Assembly: GCA_023435325.1 (NCBI GenBank)
Contig: JAEYRT010000026.1
Coordinates: 1-21,617, forward strand
Length of the DNA: 21,617 bases
Reading direction: 5' to 3'
Source: Pseudomonadota bacterium
Lineage (GTDB): Bacteria; Pseudomonadota; Gammaproteobacteria; Burkholderiales; Burkholderiaceae_C
Position 1 is the stretch's first letter; every line of letters starts with the position of its first letter. Made by a program: the position numbers and the translations under genes. The notes below the pieces were generated by a model. That model ran no database searches and had not been told where the DNA came from. It worked only from the letters and a program-made list of their open reading frames with translations. Below, piece by piece: positions 1 through 6,757 of the stretch.

Positions 1-386
1 CCACCGGGGGACGGAAATGGTGGAAACGGCACACCAAGGTCACGCTGCATTTCCTTGAAGATGTTTTGCAGTGAAGGCGGCAAACGCACGCCCGACGCGA
101 CGGAAAACGCCAGGCCTTCTGCCTGACCGCGGCCATGGTAGGGGTCTTGGCCCAAGATCACCACGCGCACGTCTTCGGGCGGTGTCAGCTCCAGCGCGCG
201 CAGCGGCTGTGGCGGAAAGATCACCGTACCATCGTCCAGGCGCTGCTGCAGATAGTCCAGCAACTGCTGCCCTTGGGACGAGAAAAAGAAGCTGTCGACC
301 AGGTCCTGCCAGCCGGGCGCCACGGGCCAGTCGCTGGGATTGGCGCTCATCAATTGCGTAGCTGCTTGCGCTGGTGCATCGGACAT
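1..386 (-). CDS. ung: Uracil-DNA glycosylase, N-terminal part (cut by window edge)
   Basis: Removes uracil from DNA as the first step of base excision repair. The visible 128 residues carry the family signature GQDPYHG at about residues 79-85, whose Asp is the catalytic water-activating residue. This is followed by GLAFSV and the RLPPSLQNIFKE segment typical of family 1 (Ung) enzymes. The ATG at 386 follows an AAAGAGGT ribosome site. An internal ATG at 350 is a possible alternative. The C-terminal half, including the HPSPLS-type loop, lies outside the window. The gene lies 128 bp downstream of trpC on the same strand, and I see no convincing terminator between them, so it may be read from the trp transcript. 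The identification is firm and the exact start is less so. Confidence 0.95.
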   Translation of the reverse strand, partial: MSDAPAQAATQLMSANPSDWPVAPGWQDLVDSFFFSSQGQQLLDYLQQRLDDGTVIFPPQPLRALELTPPEDVRVVILGQDPYHGRGQAEGLAFSVASGVRLPPSLQNIFKEMQRDLGVPFPPFPSPG

Positions 387-514
387 TTCAGACCTCTTTC
401 TCTCTCAAAACCAAACAGGGCAAGCGCTGAACGCTTCTTTCTTGGAAGCACAGCACTTGCCTTGATCGTACTGCGGATGCCAAACACGCACCCGCACGGC
501 CTTTTTGCGAACGC

Positions 515-1315
515 TTACGCGAAGAGCTTGGCCAGCGCCTCTCCGGGTTCCTTGGCGCGCATAAAGGCTTCACCGACCAAGAAGGCATCGATGCCGGCAT
601 CGCGCATGGTCTTGACGTCATCCTGGGTCAGGATGCCCGACTCCGTCACCAGCAGGCGGTCCGCAGGCACCTCCTTTTTCAGCGCAATCGAGGTCTGGAT
701 ATCGACGTCAAACGTGCGCAGATTGCGGTTGTTGATGCCCACCAGAGGCGTCCGCAGCTTGAGCGCACGCTGCAGCTCTTGCGCGTCATGCACTTCCACC
801 AGCACGGCCATGTCCAGGCTGTGTGCGATCTGCTCCATCTCGGCCATCTGCGCATCGTCCAGACATGCGGCAATCAGCAGCACGCAGTCCGCGCCCATCA
901 CGCGCGATTCGTAGATCTGATAAGGGTCCACCATGAAATCCTTGCGCAGCACGGGCAGCAATGTGCTGGCGCGGGCCTGCTTGAGGTAGTCGGGCTGGCC
1001 CTGGAAGAATTGGCGGTCGGTCAGCACCGACAGGCAGGCTGCGCTGATCTTGCCATTGCCCACCATATAGCTTTGGGCAATGTCCACGGGGTCAAAGTCG
1101 GCGCGAATCACACCCTTGCTGGGGCTGGCCTTTTTCACTTCGGCAATCACACCCGCCTGGCCTTTGGCGATTTTGGCGCGGATCGCCCCTACAAAGTCGC
1201 GCGTGGAAACGCGGCTTTCCGCATCGCGGCGCATGTCGGCCAACGGCACGGCCTTTTGGGCCGCCGCCACTTCCTGGACTTTGACATCGCAGATTTTTTT
1301 CAGAATATCGGACAT
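515..1315 (-). CDS. trpC: Indole-3-glycerol phosphate synthase
   Basis: Closes the ring of carboxyphenylamino-deoxyribulose phosphate to give indole-3-glycerol phosphate, a late step of tryptophan synthesis in the cytoplasm. The 266-residue length fits a single-function TIM-barrel TrpC without a fused TrpF. Visible signatures are AEVKKASPSKG at residues 58-68, VLRKDF at 122-127 with the catalytic lysine, VEVH at 173-176, GINNRNL at 193-199, ESGI at 225-228 and the phosphate-binding VGEAF at 247-251. The ATG at 1315 has only a weak ribosome site (GAAAG). The gene lies 68 bp after trpD on the same strand. That spacer holds a 6-bp hairpin without a T-run, so co-transcription with trpD is likely. 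Confidence 0.98.
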   Translation of the reverse strand: MSDILKKICDVKVQEVAAAQKAVPLADMRRDAESRVSTRDFVGAIRAKIAKGQAGVIAEVKKASPSKGVIRADFDPVDIAQSYMVGNGKISAACLSVLTDRQFFQGQPDYLKQARASTLLPVLRKDFMVDPYQIYESRVMGADCVLLIAACLDDAQMAEMEQIAHSLDMAVLVEVHDAQELQRALKLRTPLVGINNRNLRTFDVDIQTSIALKKEVPADRLLVTESGILTQDDVKTMRDAGIDAFLVGEAFMRAKEPGEALAKLFA

Positions 1316-1336
1316 GGTGTTCTTTCTGTTGGAGCA

Positions 1337-1353
1337 CTGCGCCTGCTGCGCAG
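1337..1353 (-). other. Hairpin in the trpD-trpC spacer
   Basis: A perfect 6-bp inverted repeat, CTGCGC/GCGCAG with a 5-nt loop, sits between trpD and trpC. No T-run follows it on the minus strand, so it is not an intrinsic terminator. It could be an mRNA-stabilising or processing hairpin, or it could be chance in GC-rich DNA. Confidence 0.25.
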
Positions 1354-1383
1354 CAATGCCGGCTATTGTCGGTGGTGCGCAGC

Positions 1384-2418
1384 TCAGGCCTTGAACTGGC
1401 TGCTGTAGGACACGAGTTGCTGCAGCTTTTGCAGCGCTGCACCGCTGTCAATCACCGCTTGTGCACGCTGCAAGCCCTCTTCAATCGACGCCACCACATT
1501 GGCCGCATACAGCGCAGCACCCGCATTCAGGCAGACGATGTCGCGTGCAGGGCCTTGTTCCCCCTGCAGCACACCCATGAGCATGGCTTTGGAGTCTTCC
1601 GGCGTTTCCACTTTCAGCGCACGCGTGCCGGCCATGCGCAGGCCAAAGTCCTCAGGGTGGATTTCGTACTCACGCACCACACCGTCCTTCAACTCACCGA
1701 CCAGCGTGCCCGCACCGAGGCTGATTTCGTCCAGCCCATCGCGCCCGTAGACCACCAGCGCATGCTCCGCACCCAGGCGCTGCAGCGCACGCACCTGAAT
1801 GCCAACCAGGTCTTCGTGGAACACGCCCATCAAGATGTTGGGTGCACCCGCGGGGTTGGTCAGCGGCCCGAGGATGTTGAAGATGGTGCGCACGCCCAGC
1901 TCTTTGCGCACGGGCGCCACGTTCTTCATCGCCGGATGGTGGTTGGGCGCAAACATAAAGCCGATGCCGACATCGCGGATGCAGTCGGCAATCTGCCCGG
2001 ACTGCAGGTTGATGTTCACGCCCAGCGCTTCCATGGCGTCCGCGCTGCCGGATTTGCTGCTCACGCTGCGGCCGCCATGCTTGCTGACCTTGCCGCCTGC
2101 CGCCGCAATCACAAAGGTCGCGCAGGTGGAGATGTTGAAGGTGTTGGCACCATCGCCGCCTGTGCCGACGATGTCCACAAGGTTGGTCTTGTCGTGCACC
2201 TGCACCTTGTTCGAGAACTCGCGCATCACCTCGGCAGCGGCAGAGATTTCGCCAATGGTTTCCTTCTTCACGCGCAGGCCGGTGATGATGGCCGCCGTCA
2301 TCACGGGCGAGAGTTCACCGCGCATGATCTGGCGCATCAACTCCAGCATTTCGTCGTGGAAGATTTCGCGGTGCTCGATGGTGCGTTGCAGCGCTTCTTG
2401 GGGCGTGATCTTGGTCAT
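1384..2418 (-). CDS. trpD: Anthranilate phosphoribosyltransferase
   Basis: Transfers phosphoribose from PRPP to anthranilate, the second step of tryptophan synthesis. The 344 residues match the usual stand-alone TrpD length. Signatures are GTGGDG at residues 85-90 (PRPP and magnesium binding), NTFNIST at 92-98, and KHGGRSVSSKSGSAD at 113-127. In this last motif the common KHGNR reads KHGGR, a conservative departure. The ATG at 2418 has a good ribosome site, AAAGGA, 6 nt upstream. The gene does not overlap trpG. A terminator and a 90-bp palindromic element fill the 149-bp spacer, so its expression may be partly uncoupled from trpE-trpG. Confidence 0.98.
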   Translation of the reverse strand: MTKITPQEALQRTIEHREIFHDEMLELMRQIMRGELSPVMTAAIITGLRVKKETIGEISAAAEVMREFSNKVQVHDKTNLVDIVGTGGDGANTFNISTCATFVIAAAGGKVSKHGGRSVSSKSGSADAMEALGVNINLQSGQIADCIRDVGIGFMFAPNHHPAMKNVAPVRKELGVRTIFNILGPLTNPAGAPNILMGVFHEDLVGIQVRALQRLGAEHALVVYGRDGLDEISLGAGTLVGELKDGVVREYEIHPEDFGLRMAGTRALKVETPEDSKAMLMGVLQGEQGPARDIVCLNAGAALYAANVVASIEEGLQRAQAVIDSGAALQKLQQLVSYSSQFKA

Positions 2419-2438
2419 GACAAATCCTTTGCTATACC

Positions 2439-2528
2439 TTTCAAAGCTGTTTGCGCATGTCAGTATTGAATTTCAGATAGTTATTGCTTTGAAACCAAAT
2501 AAAAACAAACACTAGCAGCTATCAAAAA
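2439..2528. repeat. Palindromic dispersed element, copy A (trpG-trpD spacer)
   Basis: A roughly 90-bp AT-richer block whose two ends are imperfect inverted repeats. Read on the minus strand it starts TTTTTGATAGCTGCTAGTG and ends TGCGCAAACAGCTTTGAAA. It aligns over its whole length with two other blocks in this window, 13153-13245 and 19669-19760. The shared core runs AGCTnCYAGYRYTTG, then a central TTTCAAA/TTGAAA pair, then AGCGCnnaCAGCT. It begins 20 bp upstream of trpD and abuts the terminator behind trpG. It codes for nothing I can see. Similar sequences recur across Comamonadaceae genomes as I recall, but I know no formal name for the family. Confidence 0.7.
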
Positions 2529-2560
2529 CAAAGGCCGCCTGCACATCGTGCAGCGCGGCC
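2523..2560 (-). terminator. Intrinsic terminator behind trpG, inside the trp operon
   Basis: On the minus strand a 12-bp stem with one bulged base (arms 2533-2544 and 2548-2560, loop of 3 nt) is followed by TTTGTTTTT. It starts 7 bp after the trpG stop codon. The stem is long and GC-rich and the T-run is good, so substantial termination is expected. Its place between trpG and trpD implies that trpD-trpC is either read through at reduced level or has its own promoter. Confidence 0.85.
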
Positions 2561-2567
2561 TGATCGC

Positions 2568-3149
2568 TTATTTCTGCTCCAGAAAGTTCTGGAGCATGGC
2601 GTGACCGTGTTCGGTCAGGATGCTTTCGGGGTGAAACTGCACACCCTCCACGGCCAGCGTCTTGTGGCGCACGCCCTGGATTTCGCCATCTTCGCTGGTG
2701 GCGGTGATGGCCAGGCAATCGGGCAACGTGGCCTTGTCGATCACCAGCGAGTGGTAGCGGTTCACCGTGAACTGCTGGGGCAGGTCGGCAAACACGCCCT
2801 GCTGGTCGGTGGTGATCACGCTGGTTTTGCCATGCATTTGCTGGCCTGCGCGAATGATGTCGCCCCCAAATGCCGCACCAATGCTCTGGTGCCCCAGGCA
2901 CACACCCAGCACCGGCAGCTTGCCGGCAAAGTGCTGGATGGCCGCCACCGAAATGCCCGCTTCCGCAGGCGAGCATGGGCCAGGTGAAATCACGATGCGC
3001 TCGATGCCCTTTTCCGCCACCAGGGCAATGACTTCTTCCAGCGTGACTTCATCGTTGCGCACCACGCTCACCTCAGCCCCCAGCTCGCCAAAGTACTGGA
3101 CGATGTTGTAGGTAAAGCTGTCGTAGTTGTCGATCATCAGGAGCTTCAT
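2568..3149 (-). CDS. trpG: Anthranilate synthase component II (glutamine amidotransferase)
   Basis: Hydrolyses glutamine and passes ammonia to TrpE for anthranilate formation. At 193 residues it is a stand-alone class I amidotransferase. The nucleophile Cys84 lies in GVCLGHQ, and the rest of the triad is His173 and Glu175 in FHPES. SPGPCSP at residues 55-61 and the N-terminal IDNYDSFTYN are standard for the TrpG/PabA group. The ATG at 3149 overlaps the stop of the preceding chorismate mutase gene as ATGA and has an AAGGAG ribosome site about 8 nt upstream, which indicates translational coupling. Proteins of this group sometimes also serve PabB for folate synthesis. The sequence alone cannot exclude that second role. 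Confidence 0.98.
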   Translation of the reverse strand: MKLLMIDNYDSFTYNIVQYFGELGAEVSVVRNDEVTLEEVIALVAEKGIERIVISPGPCSPAEAGISVAAIQHFAGKLPVLGVCLGHQSIGAAFGGDIIRAGQQMHGKTSVITTDQQGVFADLPQQFTVNRYHSLVIDKATLPDCLAITATSEDGEIQGVRHKTLAVEGVQFHPESILTEHGHAMLQNFLEQK

Positions 3150-3496
3150 GCCTGCGCTCCTTCGTTGCTGTTCTTGGGCTGCAAGCCTTCAGCGCGCATA
3201 CGCGCCAGCTCGTCGTGCTCGTAGGCGATGTAGCACTCCATCATGGCGCGGTAGATGCGCTCGATCAGATCGGGGTTGCCGCCCTGGGCCTGCGCCATGG
3301 GGCGCACGCGGTCAATGATGGTCTGGATGCGCGCTTCATCACGCACCAGCATCTCGTCGTTCTTGACCTTGGCGGCCTGTGTCATATAGCCGCTGCGCTC
3401 CACCAGCAGCGGCACCAGGATGTCATCCAGCGCATTCACACCGGCACGCACTTCCTGCATGCTGTGGCAGTTTTTGACTTTGTCGATCGCTCGCAT
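3146..3496 (-). CDS. AroQ-type chorismate mutase encoded inside the trp operon
   Basis: A 116-residue all-helical protein of the chorismate mutase type II (CM_2) family, which converts chorismate to prephenate for phenylalanine and tyrosine. Lined up by eye with the E. coli mutase domain, the substrate-binding basic residues are present: Arg17 (EVRAGV), Arg34 (VERSG), Lys45 (AKVKN) and Arg56 (RDEARI). Glu is found near the position of E. coli Gln88 (MMECYIAYE). The ATG at 3496 shares one base with the trpE stop (TGATG), and the stop overlaps the trpG start (ATGA), so it is translationally locked between the two anthranilate synthase subunits. A longer frame exists upstream, but it lies inside trpE. 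An isochorismate pyruvate-lyase (PchB-like) activity is a possible alternative. Confidence 0.88.
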   Translation of the reverse strand: MRAIDKVKNCHSMQEVRAGVNALDDILVPLLVERSGYMTQAAKVKNDEMLVRDEARIQTIIDRVRPMAQAQGGNPDLIERIYRAMMECYIAYEHDELARMRAEGLQPKNSNEGAQA

Positions 3497-4995
3497 CACT
3501 CCAACCCTTCTTCCACCAGTTCCGCAGCACGCAGCAAGGCGCGGGCCTTGTGTTCCGTTTCTCTCCACTCCATCTCCGGCACGGAGTCCGCAACAACACC
3601 TGCCGCGGCCTGCACGTAGAGATTGCCGTCCTTGATCACGCCGGTGCGAATGGCAATCGCCATGTCCATATGCCCCGCAAAGCTCAGATAACCCACGGCA
3701 CCGCCATAGATGCCACGCTTGGTGGGTTCGAGCTGGTCGATCAGTTCCATGGCATGCACCTTGGGCGCACCCGAGAGCGTGCCTGCAGGGAAAGTGGCCT
3801 TGAGCACATCCATGCTGGTCATGCCGTCCTCCAAAATGCCTTCCACATTGCTGACGATGTGCATGACGTGGCTGTAGCGCTCCACCACAAACGCCTCGGT
3901 CACCTTCACGCTGCCGGTCTTGGCGATGCGGCCAATGTCATTGCGCGCCAGGTCGATCAGCATCACGTGCTCGGCCCGCTCTTTGGGGTCGGCCATCAGT
4001 TCCAGCTCGGTGGCCTTGTCTTTCTCGGGCGTGGAGCCACGGGGGCGCGTACCCGCCAGGGGCCGGATGGTGATCTTCTGCCCTTCCTCCACCTGTTCCT
4101 GGCGCACCAGAATTTCGGGGCTGGAGCCCACCACCTGGAAATCGCCAAAGTTGTAGAAATACATGTAAGGCGAGGGATTGAGCGAACGCAGCGCGCGGTA
4201 CAGGCTCAGGGGCGACTCGGTGTAGCGCTTGTGAATGCGCTGACCCACCTGCACCTGCATGAAATCGCCCGCAGCAATCAGCTCCTTGGCGTGCTCCACG
4301 GCTTTCAGGTAATCGGGCTTGGCAAAGCTGCGCTCGGCGGGATGGCTGTCGCCGCCCTTGATCTGCGGCACGCTGACCGAGTAACGCAGCTGTTCCTTGA
4401 GCTGGCGCATGCGCTTCTTGCCCTTGCTGTAGGCCTCCGCCTCGGCCGGGTTCACATAGACGATGAAGTACAGCTTGCCAGAGAGGTTGTCGATCACAGC
4501 CAGCTCTTCGCACAGCAAGAGCAGGATATCGGGCGTGCCCAGCGTGTCGGGTGGGCATGAGGACTCAAGCTTTTTCTCGACATAGCGCACCGCGTCATAA
4601 CCGAAATAACCGGCCAGCCCACCGCAAAAACGCGGCAAGCCGGGCACCAGTGCCACTTTGAAGCGCTCCTGGTAATCGGCAATAAAGTCCAGCGGATTGC
4701 CGCTGTGCGTTTCCACCACCGCACCATCGGTCACGATTTCTGTTTGGGCTGCCGCGCCAAAACCGCTGGCACGCAAGAAGGTGCGAGCAGGCAGGCCGAT
4801 GAAGCTGTAGCGGCCAAAGCGCTCGCCACCGACGACGGATTCCAACAAAAAGCTGTGCTTGCCATCGCCTTGGGCATGGGCCAGTTTCAGATACAGGGAC
4901 AGAGGGGTTTCGAGGTCGGCAAACGCCTCGGTCACCAAAGGAATGCGGTTGTAGCCTTGGCTGGCCAGGCTTTTGAATTCAAGTTCTGTAATCAC
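3496..4995 (-). CDS. trpE: Anthranilate synthase component I
   Basis: Makes anthranilate from chorismate and ammonia, the committed step of tryptophan synthesis. Counted from the GTG at 4995 it has 499 residues. The N-terminal half carries the LLES element of the tryptophan feedback site (FLLESVVGGERFGRYSF). The C-terminal half has the chorismate-binding signatures: RPLAGTRPRG, HVMLIDLARND, HIVSNVEG, FPAGTLSGAPK, and IRTGVIKDG near the end. I prefer the GTG at 4995 (protein starting MITELEFKSL) because that start is the conserved one in relatives as I recall them and a GGGAA lies upstream. A second in-frame GTG at 5025 would add ten residues with no plausible ribosome site. It is the first structural gene after the leader region and overlaps the chorismate mutase gene by one base. 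Confidence 0.97.
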   Translation of the reverse strand: MITELEFKSLASQGYNRIPLVTEAFADLETPLSLYLKLAHAQGDGKHSFLLESVVGGERFGRYSFIGLPARTFLRASGFGAAAQTEIVTDGAVVETHSGNPLDFIADYQERFKVALVPGLPRFCGGLAGYFGYDAVRYVEKKLESSCPPDTLGTPDILLLLCEELAVIDNLSGKLYFIVYVNPAEAEAYSKGKKRMRQLKEQLRYSVSVPQIKGGDSHPAERSFAKPDYLKAVEHAKELIAAGDFMQVQVGQRIHKRYTESPLSLYRALRSLNPSPYMYFYNFGDFQVVGSSPEILVRQEQVEEGQKITIRPLAGTRPRGSTPEKDKATELELMADPKERAEHVMLIDLARNDIGRIAKTGSVKVTEAFVVERYSHVMHIVSNVEGILEDGMTSMDVLKATFPAGTLSGAPKVHAMELIDQLEPTKRGIYGGAVGYLSFAGHMDMAIAIRTGVIKDGNLYVQAAAGVVADSVPEMEWRETEHKARALLRAAELVEEGLE

Positions 4996-5072
4996 AGAGC
5001 AGGGTTCCCGGTGGGGGCAACGCACTGCGCAGAGTGTCTTGGGTGAGGCAGGCGCTGCGATTCATTCGAACC

Positions 5073-5117
5073 GTCCGCAGCAGTGGCGGACATGGGTGCG
5101 CCCATCTTCGCGGGCGC
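5073..5117 (-). promoter_or_regulatory. Alternative hairpins of the trp leader RNA
   Basis: Between the leader peptide stop and trpE three hairpins can form on the minus-strand RNA. Hairpin 1 is a 6-bp GCGCCC/GGGCGC stem (5098-5117). Hairpin 2 is a 5-bp ATGGG/CCCAT stem (5092-5105). Hairpin 3 is a 6-bp GTCCGC/GCGGAC stem (5073-5091). Hairpins 1 and 2 share bases 5101-5103 and cannot both form, as in attenuators. None is followed by a run of U, so a classical intrinsic terminator is not evident. Control could act through Rho or on trpE translation. Confidence 0.45.
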
Positions 5118-5119
5118 GA

Positions 5120-5203
5120 TCAAACGGTCATGGCAATAGGCTTACGCCAGGGCCAAGCTCCCCGGTCTGCGCAACCTGTGATGAACACGTAGTGAATGAA
5201 CAT
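5120..5203 (-). CDS. trpL: trp operon leader peptide with Trp-Pro-Trp run
   Basis: A 27-codon frame, ATG at 5203 to TGA at 5120, lies directly between the predicted promoter and trpE. Residues 15-22 read GAWPWRKP, with Trp codons at 17 and 19. Tryptophan is the rarest amino acid, so two in a 27-residue peptide just ahead of trpE is the hallmark of a ribosome-sensing attenuator. The ATG begins 8 bp after the predicted -10 box, and no Shine-Dalgarno sequence precedes it, so the mRNA may start at or almost at the ATG. Leaderless trpL messages are known in Sinorhizobium. The frame is seen directly. Its translation and role are inference. Confidence 0.75.
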   Translation of the reverse strand: MFIHYVFITGCADRGAWPWRKPIAMTV

Positions 5204-5211
5204 AGCGAACG

Positions 5212-5240
5212 AGTGTAGCGCATGCCTGCACTTCCCCCAA
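5212..5240 (-). promoter_or_regulatory. Predicted sigma-70 promoter of the trp operon
   Basis: On the minus strand a -35 box TTGGGG (5235-5240) and a -10 box TACACT (5212-5217) are separated by exactly 17 bp. The start of transcription would fall at about 5203-5206, at or just before the leader peptide ATG. A dyad, GCATGCC/GGCATGC (5220-5226 and 5247-5253), brackets the -35 box and could be a repressor or activator site. No E. coli-like TrpR operator is visible. Confidence 0.55.
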
Positions 5241-5307
5241 GCAGTGGGCATGCGCATGCGGCGAAGCCATGTATCGTGACGGTACTACATGCGCACCTGC
5301 AGAACAG

Positions 5308-5330
5308 CAGCGCCACCCCGCGGGGCGCTG
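5308..5330. other. Strong GC hairpin between the spermidine gene and the trp promoter
   Basis: A perfect 7-bp inverted repeat CAGCGCC/GGCGCTG encloses a 9-nt loop that could itself pair (CCCC/GGGG). It lies about 65 bp beyond the stop of the SpeD-SpeE gene and upstream of the trp promoter. It has no T-run in either direction, so it could be a Rho-type 3' end or an mRNA-protecting hairpin, but not a classical terminator. Confidence 0.35.
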
Positions 5331-5393
5331 GCAGGAGCCCGCCAGCTTCCTTCTGGACAACGCTCCCCGGCGGAGCTTGCGCCGCACGGGTAT

Positions 5394-6635
5394 TTAGCCC
5401 TGGTCCACCAGCTTGGCGTAGTAATTGGGCAGCGCAAACAGCGCACCATGCACCTCGGGGTTGTAGTACTGCAAGTCCTGCACGCCGCGTGTCTGCAGAC
5501 GCTCATGCACGGTCTGCGCTTCCACGGCCTTGACGTCCAGGGTGTCGGAGCACACGGCCATGCCCCAATAGGCGCCATACAAGGGCACGTACACACCATA
5601 GCAACGCACATGCTGGAACAGCCCGCGCAAGGTCTGACTCAAGCTCCGTACCTGCTCGGGGTGGAAGATGGGACTGCCCAGGTGCAGCACCAGCGCGCCA
5701 CCGGGCGCCAGCACACGCTGCATGCGCTGCAGTGCCGCAGCTTCGTACAACGATCCCGCAGGCGTGTCCGGGTCGGTCAGGTCCATGACCAGCAGGTCAA
5801 AGCGTTCTTCGGTCTGGTCGATGAAGGCCATGCCATCACCGATCTGCAACTGCAGGCGCGCATCGCTCCAGACATTGCGATGCACTTGCTCCAGCTCGGC
5901 CTGACTGGTCTTGATCACCTCTTCGTCCAGCTCTGCCAGAACCACCCGCTCCATGGTGGCGTGCTTGAGCAGCTCCTCGGCCAGCCCACCATCGCCCCCG
6001 CCGATGATCAGCGCGCTGCGCGGATGGGGGTGCGCAATGGCCGCAGGGTGGGACATGCATTCGTGATAGAAGAACTCGTCGCGCTCGCTGGTCATGAAGC
6101 AGTTGTCCAGGCGCATGACGCGGCCAAAGCTGGCCGTGTCCATCATCTCCAGCGTTTGGAACGGCGTCTGTCGGCGCTGCACGTTGGAAGCCCGGAAACC
6201 AAAGGCCGCCTCGGGCGTCAGCTGCTCCATCACCCAGGGGTACTGGCCCACGCCATCGGTGGCGATATCACCACGCCACAGTTGCTGGCGCACGGCGTGC
6301 TTGGGCGCATAGGCGTTGATCACGCTCTCCATCAGCGCCTGGGCCTTGGGGGAATTGTCGGCAGAGAAGTTGCATACATAGACATCCACCGTCACATTGC
6401 CGGTTTCGGGCCAGGTGTGGATGGCCAGGTGCGATTCGGCCAGCAAAATCGTGCCGGTTACGCCGCCGGGCTGGCCCTGCCACTGCGGAAATTTCACCCA
6501 ACGTTCATCCACCAAGGTGAGGCCTGATGCCTCGGTGTGTCTGCGACACAAGCTGGCGATCGCGTCGGCATCGAGCATCAACGCATCATCACAGGCACAT
6601 TGGTACAAATCAGCTGTCAGGTGCAAACCTTGCAT
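5394..6635 (-). CDS. Fused S-adenosylmethionine decarboxylase / spermidine synthase
   Basis: One 413-residue frame joins two enzymes that are usually separate. Residues 1 to about 125 are a prokaryotic SpeD. LLAESHLAIHTWPETG contains the self-cleavage Glu67-Ser68 pair (Ser68 becomes the pyruvoyl group), His73, and Cys88 in VYVCNF, at the same spacing as the Thermotoga enzyme (Ser63, His68, Cys83). Residues from about 130 to 413 are a SpeE aminopropyltransferase, with the nucleotide loop IIGGGDGG at 210-217, MDLTDPD at 284-290 carrying the catalytic Asp, and the family ending YYNPEVHGALFALPNY. The expected product is spermidine from putrescine and decarboxylated SAM. I chose the ATG at 6635, which has GGGAGGA about 10 nt upstream. 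An in-frame TTG at 6659 would include that ribosome site as codons. Self-processing would split the chain into a short beta fragment and a long alpha-SpeE fragment. Confidence 0.93.
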   Translation of the reverse strand: MQGLHLTADLYQCACDDALMLDADAIASLCRRHTEASGLTLVDERWVKFPQWQGQPGGVTGTILLAESHLAIHTWPETGNVTVDVYVCNFSADNSPKAQALMESVINAYAPKHAVRQQLWRGDIATDGVGQYPWVMEQLTPEAAFGFRASNVQRRQTPFQTLEMMDTASFGRVMRLDNCFMTSERDEFFYHECMSHPAAIAHPHPRSALIIGGGDGGLAEELLKHATMERVVLAELDEEVIKTSQAELEQVHRNVWSDARLQLQIGDGMAFIDQTEERFDLLVMDLTDPDTPAGSLYEAAALQRMQRVLAPGGALVLHLGSPIFHPEQVRSLSQTLRGLFQHVRCYGVYVPLYGAYWGMAVCSDTLDVKAVEAQTVHERLQTRGVQDLQYYNPEVHGALFALPNYYAKLVDQG

Positions 6636-6727
6636 GTCGTGAAGTCCTCCCTGTCGCAACGCACTGGGGCGAACAGCTTCTCCCTCAGGCGAATGTCATT
6701 TCGAAAAAAGCAAAGTCTTCAATACTA

Positions 6728-6757
6728 AACAAAACCCCAGGAACGGCCAAATCCTGG
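6728..6757 (-). terminator. Intrinsic terminator behind gph
   Basis: On the minus strand CCAGGA/TCCTGG forms a 6-bp stem (6752-6757 and 6737-6742) with a 9-nt loop, followed by GGTTTTGTTT. It lies about 20 bp after the gph stop and ahead of the SpeD-SpeE gene, so that gene probably has its own promoter in the 6636-6730 interval. I could not pick that promoter with confidence. Confidence 0.7.

Noticed and set aside
422..436. A terminator between trpC and ung (AAGCG/CGCTT hairpin)
   Set aside because: Only a 5-bp stem, followed on the minus strand by GCCCTGTTT rather than a T-run, so it is too weak to call.
4996..5119. A classical intrinsic attenuator terminator before trpE
   Set aside because: Hairpins exist but none has a T-run after it, so I list them only as alternative leader structures.
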